A model generated the notes under the pieces. The model was given only the letters and a program-made list of their open reading frames with translations, did not search any database and had not been told where the DNA came from. Positions 25,203-34,062 of a stretch of DNA of 64,000 bases are shown here, piece by piece. Source of the DNA: Schauerella fraxinea. Lineage in GTDB: Bacteria > Pseudomonadota > Gammaproteobacteria > Burkholderiales > Burkholderiaceae_B. A program made the translations under genes and the position numbers. How positions within the stretch are numbered: the first letter of the stretch is position 1; each line of letters begins with the position of its first letter. Where the stretch lies: positions 806,001 through 870,000 of the forward strand of contig JAVDKK010000002.1 in assembly GCA_030849945.1 (NCBI GenBank). Reading direction: 5' to 3'.

Positions 25203-26471
25203 CTAACTGCTGAAACGCGAAAACCGAAAAGGCGTGGCGTCGAGCGGCGACGCCTTGCCTTGCACCATGTCGGCCATGAGCTCGCCCGCCGCCGGGCCGA
25301 TGCCGAAGCCATGGCCCGAGAATCCGGATGCAAGGAAGAGCCCAGGATTGGCCGGCACGGCCGACATCACGGGCAATGCATCGGGGGTGACATCGATGTA
25401 CCCTGCCCACGAATGGGCGATACGCGCGTCGCGAAAGTCGGGAAACGCTTCGATCAGCCGCGCCCAGGCTTGCGCCACGCCCCGCGCCGAAGGTTGCGGA
25501 TCAAGCACGCGATGACGTTCGAACGGCGTTTCGCGATCTAATGCAAACCGGCGTGGAATGCCCAACTCTTCGAAGAAACGCTTACCGAAACGCAACCGCA
25601 CAAAGTCGCGATTGGCCAGCCAGGCGCGACCGAAATGACCGATGAGCCGGAAGCTGTCAGGCACCACATCGGCCATGGAGGCCCCGAACTGCGACACCGT
25701 ATAGCCGCCGTCCGCGCGCTTGCGGCATGTGAAACTTTTGCCATTCACGGCATGCGTCAACGCGGAGTCGAATGGCGCGGTGCGCAGCACCGAACCGCGC
25801 ACTTTAAGCTGCGGAAAGTCGGCACCCAGATTGCCGCAAAACAATCGAGACCAGGCGCCGCCCGCAATCACCACTGCCTGGGCATTCACGACGCCACGCT
25901 CAGTGACTACCGCCGACACTCGCCCCGCAGCTTTTTCAATGCCTCGCACAGCACAGCCTTCGTATATCCGCGCGCCGGATGCCTGCGCCAGACTGGCGAT
26001 CGCCGAGGTGGCGCGACCAGGCTCGGCAACGCCGTCCGATCCGCTATACATCGCGCCCACCCAGGCACGCGATGTAGATGGCAGGTGCGCCAACGCGGCA
26101 TCTCGCGTGAGCAATCCCGCATCCAGGCCGTGAGCGCGCGCGCTGTCCATCCACTCGGCGTGGGCTCGCGCATCGGTCTCGCTTTCCTGCAGATACATCA
26201 ACCCTGTGCGCCGGAAACCCACATCGGCACGCGCTTGAATCTCGCCCCACAAGCGGTTGGCGCGGACGGCAAGCGGCAGCTCACTGACGTCGCGACCAAG
26301 GGTGCGCACCCAACCCCAATTACGGGAAGACTGCTCGCCCGCCAACCGGCCCTTTTCAAACACGCAGACACTGACGCCCGCCTGAGCCAAGGCGTAGGCG
26401 GTGCTCACGCCGATGATTCCGCCACCGACGATCGCCACGTCGACCTCGGCAGGCAACTGTTCAGCATGCAT
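25203..26471 (-). CDS. FAD-dependent amine/amino-acid oxidoreductase (DAO family)
   Basis: 422 aa. The N-terminal dinucleotide-binding fold is VDVAIVGGGIIGVSTAYALA (about 10-29, GxGxxG) followed by the acidic residue in VCVFEKGRLAGEQSS. SSRNWGWVRTLGRDVSELPL and the C-terminal ASGFSGHGFGIGPAAGELMA are typical of DAO-family oxidases such as PuuB-like and DadA-like enzymes. It should oxidise a C-N bond of an amine or amino acid. It is first in the minus-strand unit and divergent from the IclR gene across a 355-bp gap. Confidence 0.88.
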   Translation of the reverse strand: MHAEQLPAEVDVAIVGGGIIGVSTAYALAQAGVSVCVFEKGRLAGEQSSRNWGWVRTLGRDVSELPLAVRANRLWGEIQARADVGFRRTGLMYLQESETDARAHAEWMDSARAHGLDAGLLTRDAALAHLPSTSRAWVGAMYSGSDGVAEPGRATSAIASLAQASGARIYEGCAVRGIEKAAGRVSAVVTERGVVNAQAVVIAGGAWSRLFCGNLGADFPQLKVRGSVLRTAPFDSALTHAVNGKSFTCRKRADGGYTVSQFGASMADVVPDSFRLIGHFGRAWLANRDFVRLRFGKRFFEELGIPRRFALDRETPFERHRVLDPQPSARGVAQAWARLIEAFPDFRDARIAHSWAGYIDVTPDALPVMSAVPANPGLFLASGFSGHGFGIGPAAGELMADMVQGKASPLDATPFRFSRFSS

Positions 26472-26826
26472 CAGGCTTCATCCATCCAGATTCGATTGAG
26501 GTGAAATATGAAATATGTGATGACGACAGCGACATCCACATACGCGATCGACGCAAGACATGGCCGTTCGTTATTGGCATTCGCCGTCGTGAAGTGTTAC
26601 TAATCCAGGTTATCGCTGTGCGATAACCATAAAATGCTATGCGATAGTTATACGCCTGTGCATTTTTACGGTCAATGCGCAGAATCCCCAATCGAACCTC
26701 TGCGTTTTATGCTGATGAAGCGCAGAGATGCGACGGGAAATGGGCGCCGGGTCAGGTGCTACCATCGGCCTCGAAATCGTTCAACCAACCTGGCATGTTT
26801 GCGCATGCCGCTGCAGTGGAGTCGCG
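26472..26826. other. 355-bp divergent regulatory gap
   Basis: This is the longest gap without a gene. It is more AT-rich than its surroundings. Apart from the dyad and half-site at 26608-26650, no open frame with family features and no terminator are seen. It must hold promoters for both the oxidoreductase unit and the IclR gene. Confidence 0.7.
26608..26650. promoter_or_regulatory. Candidate IclR operator: perfect dyad plus half-site
   Basis: GGTTATCGC (26608-26616) and GCGATAACC (26620-26628) form a perfect 9-bp inverted repeat with a 3-bp spacer. A further copy of the right arm, GCGATAGTTA (26641-26650), begins 21 bp after GCGATAACC, two helical turns away. Confidence 0.55.
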
Positions 26827-27591
26827 ATGGCCGGTTCGGCGCTATTGATTCAGTCGCTTGAAAAAGGGCTGCTCGTGTTGGAAGCCTTTCGCCAAAGCGA
26901 AAGCATGAACCTGCAAGAGATCGCGCAGGTGTCCGACATCACCATGGGTTCGGCCCAGCGTGTGGCCTATACGCTCGAACAAGCGGGCTACCTGAAGCGC
27001 GATGCCCGCACCAAGCGCTATCGCGTGACTGTCAAAGCTTTGGCGCTGGGCTACAGCTATCTGTATCAAACACCGCTCTTTCAGCGCGCGCATGCGGTCT
27101 TACACCAACTTAATCAGGAGTGCGGCGAGATCGTGAACCTGGGTGTACCTGATGCGGAAGACAATATGGTGTTCGTAATGCGCGTGGCGACGGCCAAGCA
27201 CATTCCCGTCTATATGCCGGTAGGCACGCGCATCCCCTGCTCGTCGTCAGCCTCGGGCCGCGCGCTGTGGGCACATTTGTCAGACGATGCGTTGGACGCA
27301 AAGCTGGAGCAGATCGCACCGCAACGGCACACGCCGCGCACCACGACCGACATTGCGGTGTTGCGCGCGTTCGTCGTCGAGGCCCGACACGCGCAATATG
27401 CCTACGCCGATGAAGAGTTCTATCAGGCCGACATCAACGTGGCCGCCACGGTGCTCGATGACACGGGCGCGCCGATCGCCGCCGTGAATATCTCGGTGCC
27501 CAAACCGCGCTGGTCGCTCGCCGGCGCGCGCCGCGATCTGGGCCCACTGGTGATTCGCGCGGCGCGCGCGATCAGCTTGCACGCCGCTTGA
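26827..27591 (+). CDS. IclR family regulator of the oxidoreductase/Bug/GGT unit
   Basis: 254 aa from the ATG at 26827 (MAGSALLIQSLEKGLLVLEA), with GGAG 5 nt upstream; the longer frame from 26728 is not conserved. The helix-turn-helix covers MNLQEIAQVSDITMGSAQRV (about 27-46) and the effector domain includes IPVYMPVGTRIPCSSSASGR. Its position opposite the oxidoreductase gene, with a dyad in the gap, suggests it controls the five-gene minus-strand unit. The inducer is unknown. Confidence 0.87.
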   Translation: MAGSALLIQSLEKGLLVLEAFRQSESMNLQEIAQVSDITMGSAQRVAYTLEQAGYLKRDARTKRYRVTVKALALGYSYLYQTPLFQRAHAVLHQLNQECGEIVNLGVPDAEDNMVFVMRVATAKHIPVYMPVGTRIPCSSSASGRALWAHLSDDALDAKLEQIAPQRHTPRTTTDIAVLRAFVVEARHAQYAYADEEFYQADINVAATVLDDTGAPIAAVNISVPKPRWSLAGARRDLGPLVIRAARAISLHAA

Positions 27592-27606
27592 ATCGCATCG
27601 GTGCGC

Positions 27607-28524
27607 TTAGCTGCGCGGATACCCGTCGATACGGTAATCCACCGCCTTGAGGCTCGCCATCAAGGCGCTCCCTGCCTGCTCGTCGAGCTTGACGAGCGGT
27701 GGGCGCACGACCTTCCAGTCTTCCACCCCCGAGGCTTGCGACACCACGTACTTCATGGCCGGGATCATCGGCGTGGCCTGGAAAATCTTGCGAACGGCAT
27801 CCGCTTTCGCTTGCAGCGCGGCGCCATCGCTGCCGTCCCAGCCATTGAACAACGCGAAGATCTCAGCAGGGTTCACGTTTACCGTGGCGCTGATGCAACC
27901 GGCGGCGCCCAGTGGCATGGCACGCGACAGGAACGACTCGCTGGCCGGAAACACGCCAAAGCCGTCTGCGGCATAGGCGTCGATCATGGCCTTGGAATTA
28001 TCCCAATCGCCCGACGAATCCTTGGCACCCGCAATGGCCTTGGGATACCGCTTGAGCAAGCGCTCGATCAACGCCAGTGAGATGGGCGCATAAGACATCT
28101 GCGGGATGTGATAAAGATAAATGGCCAGCCTGTCGTCGGCCACGCGCTCGATGATTTCCGAGTAATAGGCAAAGAGCCCCTCATCGGACACACCCTTGTA
28201 GAAAAACGGCGGCAAGACGAGCACGCCCGGCGCACCCGCGGCAACGGCGTGACGCGTGAGCGTGACGGCATCGGTCAACGAGGACGAGCCAGTACCCGGC
28301 ATGAGCTTGGCGGCGGGCACGCCGCCCGCCAACAACGCATCGGTCAACGCCAGGCGCTCCGCGACTGAAAGCGATGCGGCTTCCGAATTGGTGCCGAAGA
28401 TCGCCAGGCCCGCGCCGTTATCGACCAGCCAACGGCAATGCGCGACGAACCGTTCGGTGTCGGGATCGAGGTTGGCGTGAAACGGGGTGACCACAGGGGC
28501 GTAAACGCCGCGTAGCTTGCTCAT
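27607..28524 (-). CDS. DHDPS/N-acetylneuraminate lyase family aldolase or dehydratase
   Basis: 305 aa from the ATG at 28524, with GGAG about 9 nt upstream. The family catalytic residues are present: Lys168 in AIAGAKDSSGDW forms the Schiff base, Tyr138 in IYLYHIPQMS is the proton relay, and GTNSEA (44-49) binds the carboxylate. Members cleave or dehydrate 2-keto acids. The start overlaps the stop of the upstream oxidoreductase gene (ATGA, 28521-28524), so the pair works together, presumably on a hydroxy acid that is first oxidised to a keto acid. Substrate unknown. Confidence 0.88.
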   Translation of the reverse strand: MSKLRGVYAPVVTPFHANLDPDTERFVAHCRWLVDNGAGLAIFGTNSEAASLSVAERLALTDALLAGGVPAAKLMPGTGSSSLTDAVTLTRHAVAAGAPGVLVLPPFFYKGVSDEGLFAYYSEIIERVADDRLAIYLYHIPQMSYAPISLALIERLLKRYPKAIAGAKDSSGDWDNSKAMIDAYAADGFGVFPASESFLSRAMPLGAAGCISATVNVNPAEIFALFNGWDGSDGAALQAKADAVRKIFQATPMIPAMKYVVSQASGVEDWKVVRPPLVKLDEQAGSALMASLKAVDYRIDGYPRS

Positions 28525-31484
28525 GGTGTTGTCTCCAGGTGTTGTTGGGGTGCTGCACGTTTGATTTTGCCAGACGGGTCTACCGTGCCGGCCTGTAGGC
28601 GATGCGCCCATTGCAGTAATTCGGCCAGATGCATCACATCGCGCCCTGTGCCTTGTCGGATTTGTTCGCGGCAGCTGAAGCCATTGGTGAGCACGATCGT
28701 GTCGTCGCTCGCGGCGCGTACTGCCGGCAGCAACACGAGTTCGCCCACCGCTTTCGAGATGCCGATGTGGTCGGGGTTGAAGCCGAACGAGCCGGCCATG
28801 CCGCAGCAGCCGCTGTCCAGATGCGTGGTGCGCGCGCCCAGGGCGGTGAGCAGCGCCTGATCGCCTTTCGAGCCGAAAAGCGCCTTTTGATGGCAATGCG
28901 CATGCACCATCACCGTGGCATCCAACGGGGGCGGCACGTAGCCGTTCTGATGCAGAAAATCGCCCAGCAGCCACACGCTTTCCGATAGCTTGCGCGCGGC
29001 CGGATCGTCGGGAAACATCTTCAGCAGTTCATCCTTGAATACCGACATGCAACCCGGCTCCAACCCGACCACGGCGATCGGCGCATCGGGCGACGCATCG
29101 AGTTGCCGCCCCACCACGTCCACGATCCGGCGCAGCTTCTCGCGCGCCAGATCCAGATAACCGAAATCGTAGAGCGGGCGGCCGCAGCACAGCGGCGTCG
29201 TGGGCAACACCGCCTCGAACCCCGCAAGCCCCAGTACCTCCACCGCGGCCGTGGCCACCTCGGGATGGAAGTGCTCGCAAAACGTATCGACCCAGAGGAT
29301 CACTTTACGGGACGTATCGGTACGCCGAATGCGCTTGCGGTCGCGGCGGCGAAACGACTGCGCCGCGAACTTCGGCATGATGCGCTCGGCAGCCACGCCC
29401 CCGACCCGCTTCGCAATGGCCGACAGCCCCGGCGTTTGCGTAAACAGATTGGCCAGCCATGGTGCCCGCGCGGCCAACGGTGCCCAATCGCCGATGCGGC
29501 CCATGGTGAGCGCCTGGCGCGGCCGGGCATGCGTCTCGTGATAATGCGAGAGAAACTCGGCCTTGTACGACGCCATGTCGGTGTGCGTCGGGCAATCGCT
29601 GCGGCATCCCTTGCACGACAAGCAGGTATCCAGGGCTTCCTTGACGGGCTCGCTCTGCCAGCCGTCCTTGATCACATCACCCTGCAGCATTTCCCAAAAA
29701 AGCCGCGAACGCCCGCGCGTCGAAAACCGCTCATCGCGCGTGGCGCGGTAACTCGGGCACATGGTGCTGCCCTTGCCGCTGCGGCATTTTCCCATCCCCA
29801 CGCAATGCTCGATCGCGCGCTGAAAGCCATCGCCTTCGGCACTGCGAAAGTTCAACCGCGTATGCACATTGACTACCTTGTAGGTGGGTCCCATGCGCAG
29901 GTTTTCATCGACGCGGTAGGCATCGATCACCTTGCCCGGATTCATGCGATTGGTGGGGTCCCAGATGCGCTTGAACTCGCGCATCGCTTCCATCAGTTCT
30001 TTGCCGAACATGATCGGCAAAAACTCGGCCTTTGCCTGCCCATCGCCATGTTCGCCGGTCAATGACCCGCCACAGTCCACCACCAGTTGCGCGGCCTCGC
30101 GCAAGAACGCGCGAAACGTCGCCACCCCCTCGACCGTGCGCACATTGAAGGTGATGCGCGCATGCACACAGCCATCGCCGAAGTGGCCGAACAATGAGGT
30201 TTGATAGCCATAGCGATCGACCAACGCTTGGAACGCGCGCAGGTACTCGCCCAAACGATGCGGATCGACGGCAGCATCCTCCCAGCCCACCTGCGGATCC
30301 GGAATCGCGGGATCGATGGACAACTGGGTGGCCGAAGCGCCGTTTTCACGAATCGACCACACGCGCTTCTGCATCGCCGGATCCACAATCACCCACGTCG
30401 AGGGGCGTGGGCCGGCAGGCCGCGCGGCGAAGTATTCGGCGGCGCGCTGCGCTTGCGCGGTGGCCTCGTCCAGGTCGTCGGCGCCGAACTCCACCATCAC
30501 CCAGGCATCGCCCGGCGGTAGTAAGTCGATCTCGGCCTGCGCCAGATTGCGCGCCTGCAAGCCGCGAATGATCGCGCGGTCCAAGCCCTCGATGGCGATC
30601 GGCGAAAACCGTTGATATTCCGGCACCGCGTCGGCCGCCACGTAGATATCGTCGAATCCCAGCACCAGCACTACGCGCTGCGACGGGCTTTTTACCAGCC
30701 GCACGCGAGCGCGCAGCGTGGTCGCACAGGTGCCCTCGGTGCCCACCAGGGCGCGAGCCACGTTGAAGCCATTCTCGGGCAGCAACTGATCCAGGTTGTA
30801 GCCCGACACCCGCCGTTTGATATTCGGAAACTTGCCGCGAATCAGGTCGCCATACCTATCGCGCAGATCGCGCAATCGACGATAGATGTCGCCCTGCCTG
30901 CCGCCCGCGGCGATGATCGCTTCGAGCTCGGCATCAGACGTCGGTCCTGCCCAGAACCGGGCGCCGTCGTAGGTCATCACTTCAAGCGCTTCGACGTTCT
31001 CGAGCGTTTTGCCCGCCATTACCGAATGCGGTCCACACGAATTATTCGCGATCATGCCGCCCAATGTGCAACGGCTATGCGTCGACGGATCCGGCGCGAA
31101 CGTCAGACCGTGCACTTCGGCCGCATCGCGCAAGCTGTCGCATACCACCCCGGGTTCGACCAGCGCGGTACCCGCTTCGGGATCGAGCGCCAGAATGTTT
31201 GCGCAAAACGGCGACAGATCGAACACCACGGCGTGATTGACGGTTTGCCCGTTCATCGACGTGCCACCACCCCGCATCAATACCGGCGCTTCGTGCTGCG
31301 CACAGATGGTGATGCCGGTGACGAAGTCGTCGATCGAACGCGGTATCACCGCACCGATCGGCACCTGGCGGTAGTTCGACGCATCCGACGCATACACCGC
31401 GCGATGGCCGTCATCAAAGCGGACGGCGCTGCCCAACGCATCGCTCAGCGCGCGTGCCAATGCATCGTGATCCGTGGCGGTCAT
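28521..31484 (-). CDS. FAD-binding and 4Fe-4S oxidoreductase, GlcD-GlpC type fusion
   Basis: 987 aa from the ATG at 31484, preceded by AGGAG. Residues 1 to about 470 form a GlcD-type FAD-linked oxidase (VLMRGGGTSMNGQTVNHAVV, TLGGMIANNSCGPHSVMAGK, FGHFGDGCVHARITFN). Next come two iron-sulfur segments, CVGMGKCRSG...TMCP and CLSCKGCRSDCP, then a GlpC-like half with two CCG motifs (TTPLCCGRPLYDFGY, DSGCCGMAGSFGF). Such fusions oxidise D-2-hydroxy acids (lactate, glycolate, 2-hydroxyglutarate types) and feed the respiratory chain. It is divergent from a LysR gene and translationally coupled to the DHDPS-family gene. Confidence 0.9.
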   Translation of the reverse strand: MTATDHDALARALSDALGSAVRFDDGHRAVYASDASNYRQVPIGAVIPRSIDDFVTGITICAQHEAPVLMRGGGTSMNGQTVNHAVVFDLSPFCANILALDPEAGTALVEPGVVCDSLRDAAEVHGLTFAPDPSTHSRCTLGGMIANNSCGPHSVMAGKTLENVEALEVMTYDGARFWAGPTSDAELEAIIAAGGRQGDIYRRLRDLRDRYGDLIRGKFPNIKRRVSGYNLDQLLPENGFNVARALVGTEGTCATTLRARVRLVKSPSQRVVLVLGFDDIYVAADAVPEYQRFSPIAIEGLDRAIIRGLQARNLAQAEIDLLPPGDAWVMVEFGADDLDEATAQAQRAAEYFAARPAGPRPSTWVIVDPAMQKRVWSIRENGASATQLSIDPAIPDPQVGWEDAAVDPHRLGEYLRAFQALVDRYGYQTSLFGHFGDGCVHARITFNVRTVEGVATFRAFLREAAQLVVDCGGSLTGEHGDGQAKAEFLPIMFGKELMEAMREFKRIWDPTNRMNPGKVIDAYRVDENLRMGPTYKVVNVHTRLNFRSAEGDGFQRAIEHCVGMGKCRSGKGSTMCPSYRATRDERFSTRGRSRLFWEMLQGDVIKDGWQSEPVKEALDTCLSCKGCRSDCPTHTDMASYKAEFLSHYHETHARPRQALTMGRIGDWAPLAARAPWLANLFTQTPGLSAIAKRVGGVAAERIMPKFAAQSFRRRDRKRIRRTDTSRKVILWVDTFCEHFHPEVATAAVEVLGLAGFEAVLPTTPLCCGRPLYDFGYLDLAREKLRRIVDVVGRQLDASPDAPIAVVGLEPGCMSVFKDELLKMFPDDPAARKLSESVWLLGDFLHQNGYVPPPLDATVMVHAHCHQKALFGSKGDQALLTALGARTTHLDSGCCGMAGSFGFNPDHIGISKAVGELVLLPAVRAASDDTIVLTNGFSCREQIRQGTGRDVMHLAELLQWAHRLQAGTVDPSGKIKRAAPQQHLETTP

Positions 31485-31610
31485 GCGGTGGTGTCTCCTG
31501 ATAATTGTGTGCAAGCGCGTCGCGGGTACAGCGGAGACGCGCACTCATATTGTCGAGTCGTCATTATGGTGGCCGAAGACGGCCTTGAAAAACGTAAGTT
31601 TCTCGCCTTA

Positions 31611-31631
31611 ATCATTCGCTCTATGAATGAT
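31611..31631. promoter_or_regulatory. LysR box between oxidoreductase and LysR genes
   Basis: ATCATTC (31611-31617) and GAATGAT (31625-31631) form a perfect 7-bp inverted repeat with a 7-bp spacer, equal to ATCAT-N11-ATGAT and matching the T-N11-A rule. It lies in the 243-bp divergent gap 31485-31727. Confidence 0.55.
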
Positions 31632-31727
31632 CTTCAGCCGAATTCGCCCTGGATTACGTAATAATGGGCGTCACCCATGACACCGGCGCATGATCTTCCT
31701 GCGCGCCTACCTGCCACCGCCATCAAC

Positions 31728-32624
31728 ATGAATCCTCGCCGCCTGACCCCATCGATGTCTTTGCTGCTGGCGTTCGAGGCGAGCGCGCGGCATTTGAGCT
31801 TTACCCGGGCGGCCGTCGAGCTTTCACTCACACAAAGTGCCGTCAGCCGCCAGGTACAAGCCCTGGAAGACCTGCTCGAGGTGCCGCTCTTCAAGCGCGA
31901 AAAACGCCGCATCCTGCTGACTGAGGCGGGTGCCTTGTATCAACGCGAACTCGGCGGCGCGCTTCAGCGCATCCGCAGCGCCTCATTGCAGGCCATTGCC
32001 TATCGATCGGGCCGGGGATCGCTGCACCTGGCGGCCCTCCCCACCTTCACCGCGAAATGGCTGATGCCGCGCTTGAATGGCTTCTACGCCAGGCACCCCG
32101 GCATCCTGGTGCACCTGCATGCGCGCGTTACGCAGTTCGACCTCGATCTGGCCGGCATCGACGCCGTGATTGCCGTGGGCGACGGCACGTGGCCGGGGCT
32201 GGTGTCCTACCATCTGATGGACGAAGAAGTGCTGCCGGTGATCAGCCCCGCCATGGCGGCGGCGCACCCCATGCATTCGCCCAAGGACTTGGCGCAGCAT
32301 CTGCTGTTGCAGGTAGCCGCCCGCCCGGAAGTCTGGCAACGCTGGTTTCTCGCGCAGGATCTACCGCTGAAATCGATGCGCCTGGGCGCGCAGTTCGAAC
32401 TCACCACGCACCTTATTCAAGCGGTGGCATCGGGCATCGGTGTGGGTTTGCTGCCCACGTTCCTGGTGGATGACGACATCAAGCGCGGCGACCTGCAGGC
32501 CGCCTTCGATCTGCCCTTTAACACCGGCGCAGGCTACTATTTTTTTACGCCGCCCGAAAAACTCGGCATCCCGGCGATCGCGGCGTTTCGGGATTGGTTG
32601 TTGGAAGAGACGGAAAAAGGATAG
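31728..32624 (+). CDS. LysR family regulator, GcvA-like
   Basis: 298 aa from the ATG at 31728 (MNPRRLTPSMSLLLAFEASA). The helix-turn-helix is HLSFTRAAVELSLTQSAVSR (about 24-43), and the effector domain has LHLAALPTFTAKWLMPRL and the DAVIAVGDGTWPGL stretch seen in GcvA-type regulators. It is divergent from the flavin/iron-sulfur oxidoreductase with a strong LysR box between, so it probably controls that operon. Confidence 0.88.
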   Translation: MNPRRLTPSMSLLLAFEASARHLSFTRAAVELSLTQSAVSRQVQALEDLLEVPLFKREKRRILLTEAGALYQRELGGALQRIRSASLQAIAYRSGRGSLHLAALPTFTAKWLMPRLNGFYARHPGILVHLHARVTQFDLDLAGIDAVIAVGDGTWPGLVSYHLMDEEVLPVISPAMAAAHPMHSPKDLAQHLLLQVAARPEVWQRWFLAQDLPLKSMRLGAQFELTTHLIQAVASGIGVGLLPTFLVDDDIKRGDLQAAFDLPFNTGAGYYFFTPPEKLGIPAIAAFRDWLLEETEKG

Positions 32625-32641
32625 GCAAGCTCGACCCTGCG

Positions 32642-33196
32642 CTACACCTGAAATTCGGTATGCCGGCGCGCCAGCAAAATAATGCCGTCGCCGTCGGCGT
32701 AAACCCAATCGCCCGCGCGTACGGTGATATCGCTGATCTCCACATGCGAGGCGATTTCCGCCGGCGGCATGTCTTCTGCCCGATTGGGCCGCGCGCCCAG
32801 TGCGTGAATGCCCACCGGCATGCGGATCAAATCCTTGGTATCGCGCACATAGCCGTGCACGATCACGCCGGCCCACCCGTTTTGGACGGCGAGTGCAGCC
32901 ATCCGGTCGCCCAGAATGGCGTGCTGCGCGTTGCCCCGCCCCTCGGCGATCAGCACCCGGCCTTGTCCCGGTGTGCCCAGAATGTCGGCCAGCGACATTG
33001 CACCATTGGACTGGGGCACGACGGCGAGCGCGACCTCACCGAAGTACCAGGGGCGTCCGCCGAACGCGTGAAAGCCGTCCGGCAGGATGCGCAGCCCGGC
33101 ATCCGGCACGCCGCGCAATGCGTCGCATAGATCGGCCGTGGCCCACATCACGTCGCGGGCCAGACCGTACGACGGGGGAACAAAAGGTTGCGTCAT
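32642..33196 (-). CDS. RraA/HMG aldolase family protein
   Basis: 184 aa. MWATADLCDALRGVPDAGLR at the N-terminus, LGDRMAALAVQNGWAGVIVH and GYVRDTKDLIRMPVGIHALG place it in the RraA-like fold. Members are either RNase E regulators (RraA) or class II aldolases that cleave 4-hydroxy-4-methyl-2-oxoglutarate or 4-carboxy-4-hydroxy-2-oxoadipate. The residues GYVRD match the conserved Arg-Asp of the aldolases. With the tautomerase-like gene 14 kb away, the aldolase role fits a gallate-type pathway, but RraA cannot be excluded. Confidence 0.78.
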   Translation of the reverse strand: MTQPFVPPSYGLARDVMWATADLCDALRGVPDAGLRILPDGFHAFGGRPWYFGEVALAVVPQSNGAMSLADILGTPGQGRVLIAEGRGNAQHAILGDRMAALAVQNGWAGVIVHGYVRDTKDLIRMPVGIHALGARPNRAEDMPPAEIASHVEISDITVRAGDWVYADGDGIILLARRHTEFQV

Positions 33197-33233
33197 GCGT
33201 TACTCGATTGGATCGGTTAAGGAAAATGCTGCT

Positions 33234-33869
33234 TCACGCCTGGCCCGCCACGATATTGACCGTCATGGCAATGATGAAGACGTTCATGAAAAAGGCGATC
33301 ACGCCGTGCAGCAATGCCATGCGGCGCAGATGCCGGCTTGTGATCTGAACATCGGATACCTGAAACGTCATGCCGATCACAACGGCGAAATAGGTGAAGT
33401 CCCAATAATCGGGTTCTTCTTCGCCGGGGAAATCCAGCCCCCGATGCGCCGCCCCTAAATTGCCGTAATACCCATGCGCATAGTGCATGGCGAAGATCGA
33501 ATTCATGAAGAGCCACGACAGCAAAATGCTGCCGGTGCCCAGCACGATATCGAGCACGCTGCCGCCCTTGCTCGCATGCAGCTCGAGCCCGAGTGCAATC
33601 AGCACGACGGCGGTGAGCAGCACGCTGGAGGACAGGATGGCCCAGCGGCCCACGGCCTGTGTCGCGGCCGCCCCGCGCATCGTGTCGGGCGTGGAACGAT
33701 TAAAATAGCGCGCAACCGTTAACAGAAACACGATGGCGGTGGCGTCAAAGCCCAGCAGCACCGCCTGTGTGGGCCGCACACCGCAAGCCAGCAAGATGCC
33801 GATCGAGACGATCAAAATGCCCGCCGCAGCAGTCAACCGGGGGTGGGCGCGCAAGGTTTGTAGCGGCAT
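33234..33869 (-). CDS. DUF1345 family membrane protein
   Basis: 211 aa from the ATG at 33869 (MPLQTLRAHPRLTAAAGILI). About five hydrophobic segments are visible (near 12-30, 35-52, 70-92, 105-125 and 180-205). PDYWDFTYFAVVIGMTFQVS followed by VQITSRHLRRMALLHGVIAF is the DUF1345 signature. It is an inner-membrane protein of unknown function. The RraA-like gene begins 37 bp downstream on the same strand and may be co-transcribed. Confidence 0.85.
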   Translation of the reverse strand: MPLQTLRAHPRLTAAAGILIVSIGILLACGVRPTQAVLLGFDATAIVFLLTVARYFNRSTPDTMRGAAATQAVGRWAILSSSVLLTAVVLIALGLELHASKGGSVLDIVLGTGSILLSWLFMNSIFAMHYAHGYYGNLGAAHRGLDFPGEEEPDYWDFTYFAVVIGMTFQVSDVQITSRHLRRMALLHGVIAFFMNVFIIAMTVNIVAGQA

Positions 33870-33916
33870 CGGCGTCAATCTGGCATCACGGGTAAGGGGC
33901 AGGCACGCCATGCCAA

Positions 33917-33958
33917 TTGGGATGATCCAGTTGGCATGATTCAGTTGGCATCACTTAC
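33917..33958. repeat. Three tandem 14-bp repeats upstream of the DUF1345 gene
   Basis: TTGGGATGATCCAG (33917-33930), TTGGCATGATTCAG (33931-33944) and TTGGCATCACTTAC (33945-33958) are consecutive; the third unit is diverged at its end. Confidence 0.75.
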
Positions 33959-34062
33959 CCATTAGACATGACGCATGCGTTTTACCCAAGCGCGACGCCA
34001 ACGGGTGACAATGCTGCCGCAAGGTGAGGCAAACGGGTTACCCCAGCCACTTATCAGGCAAT

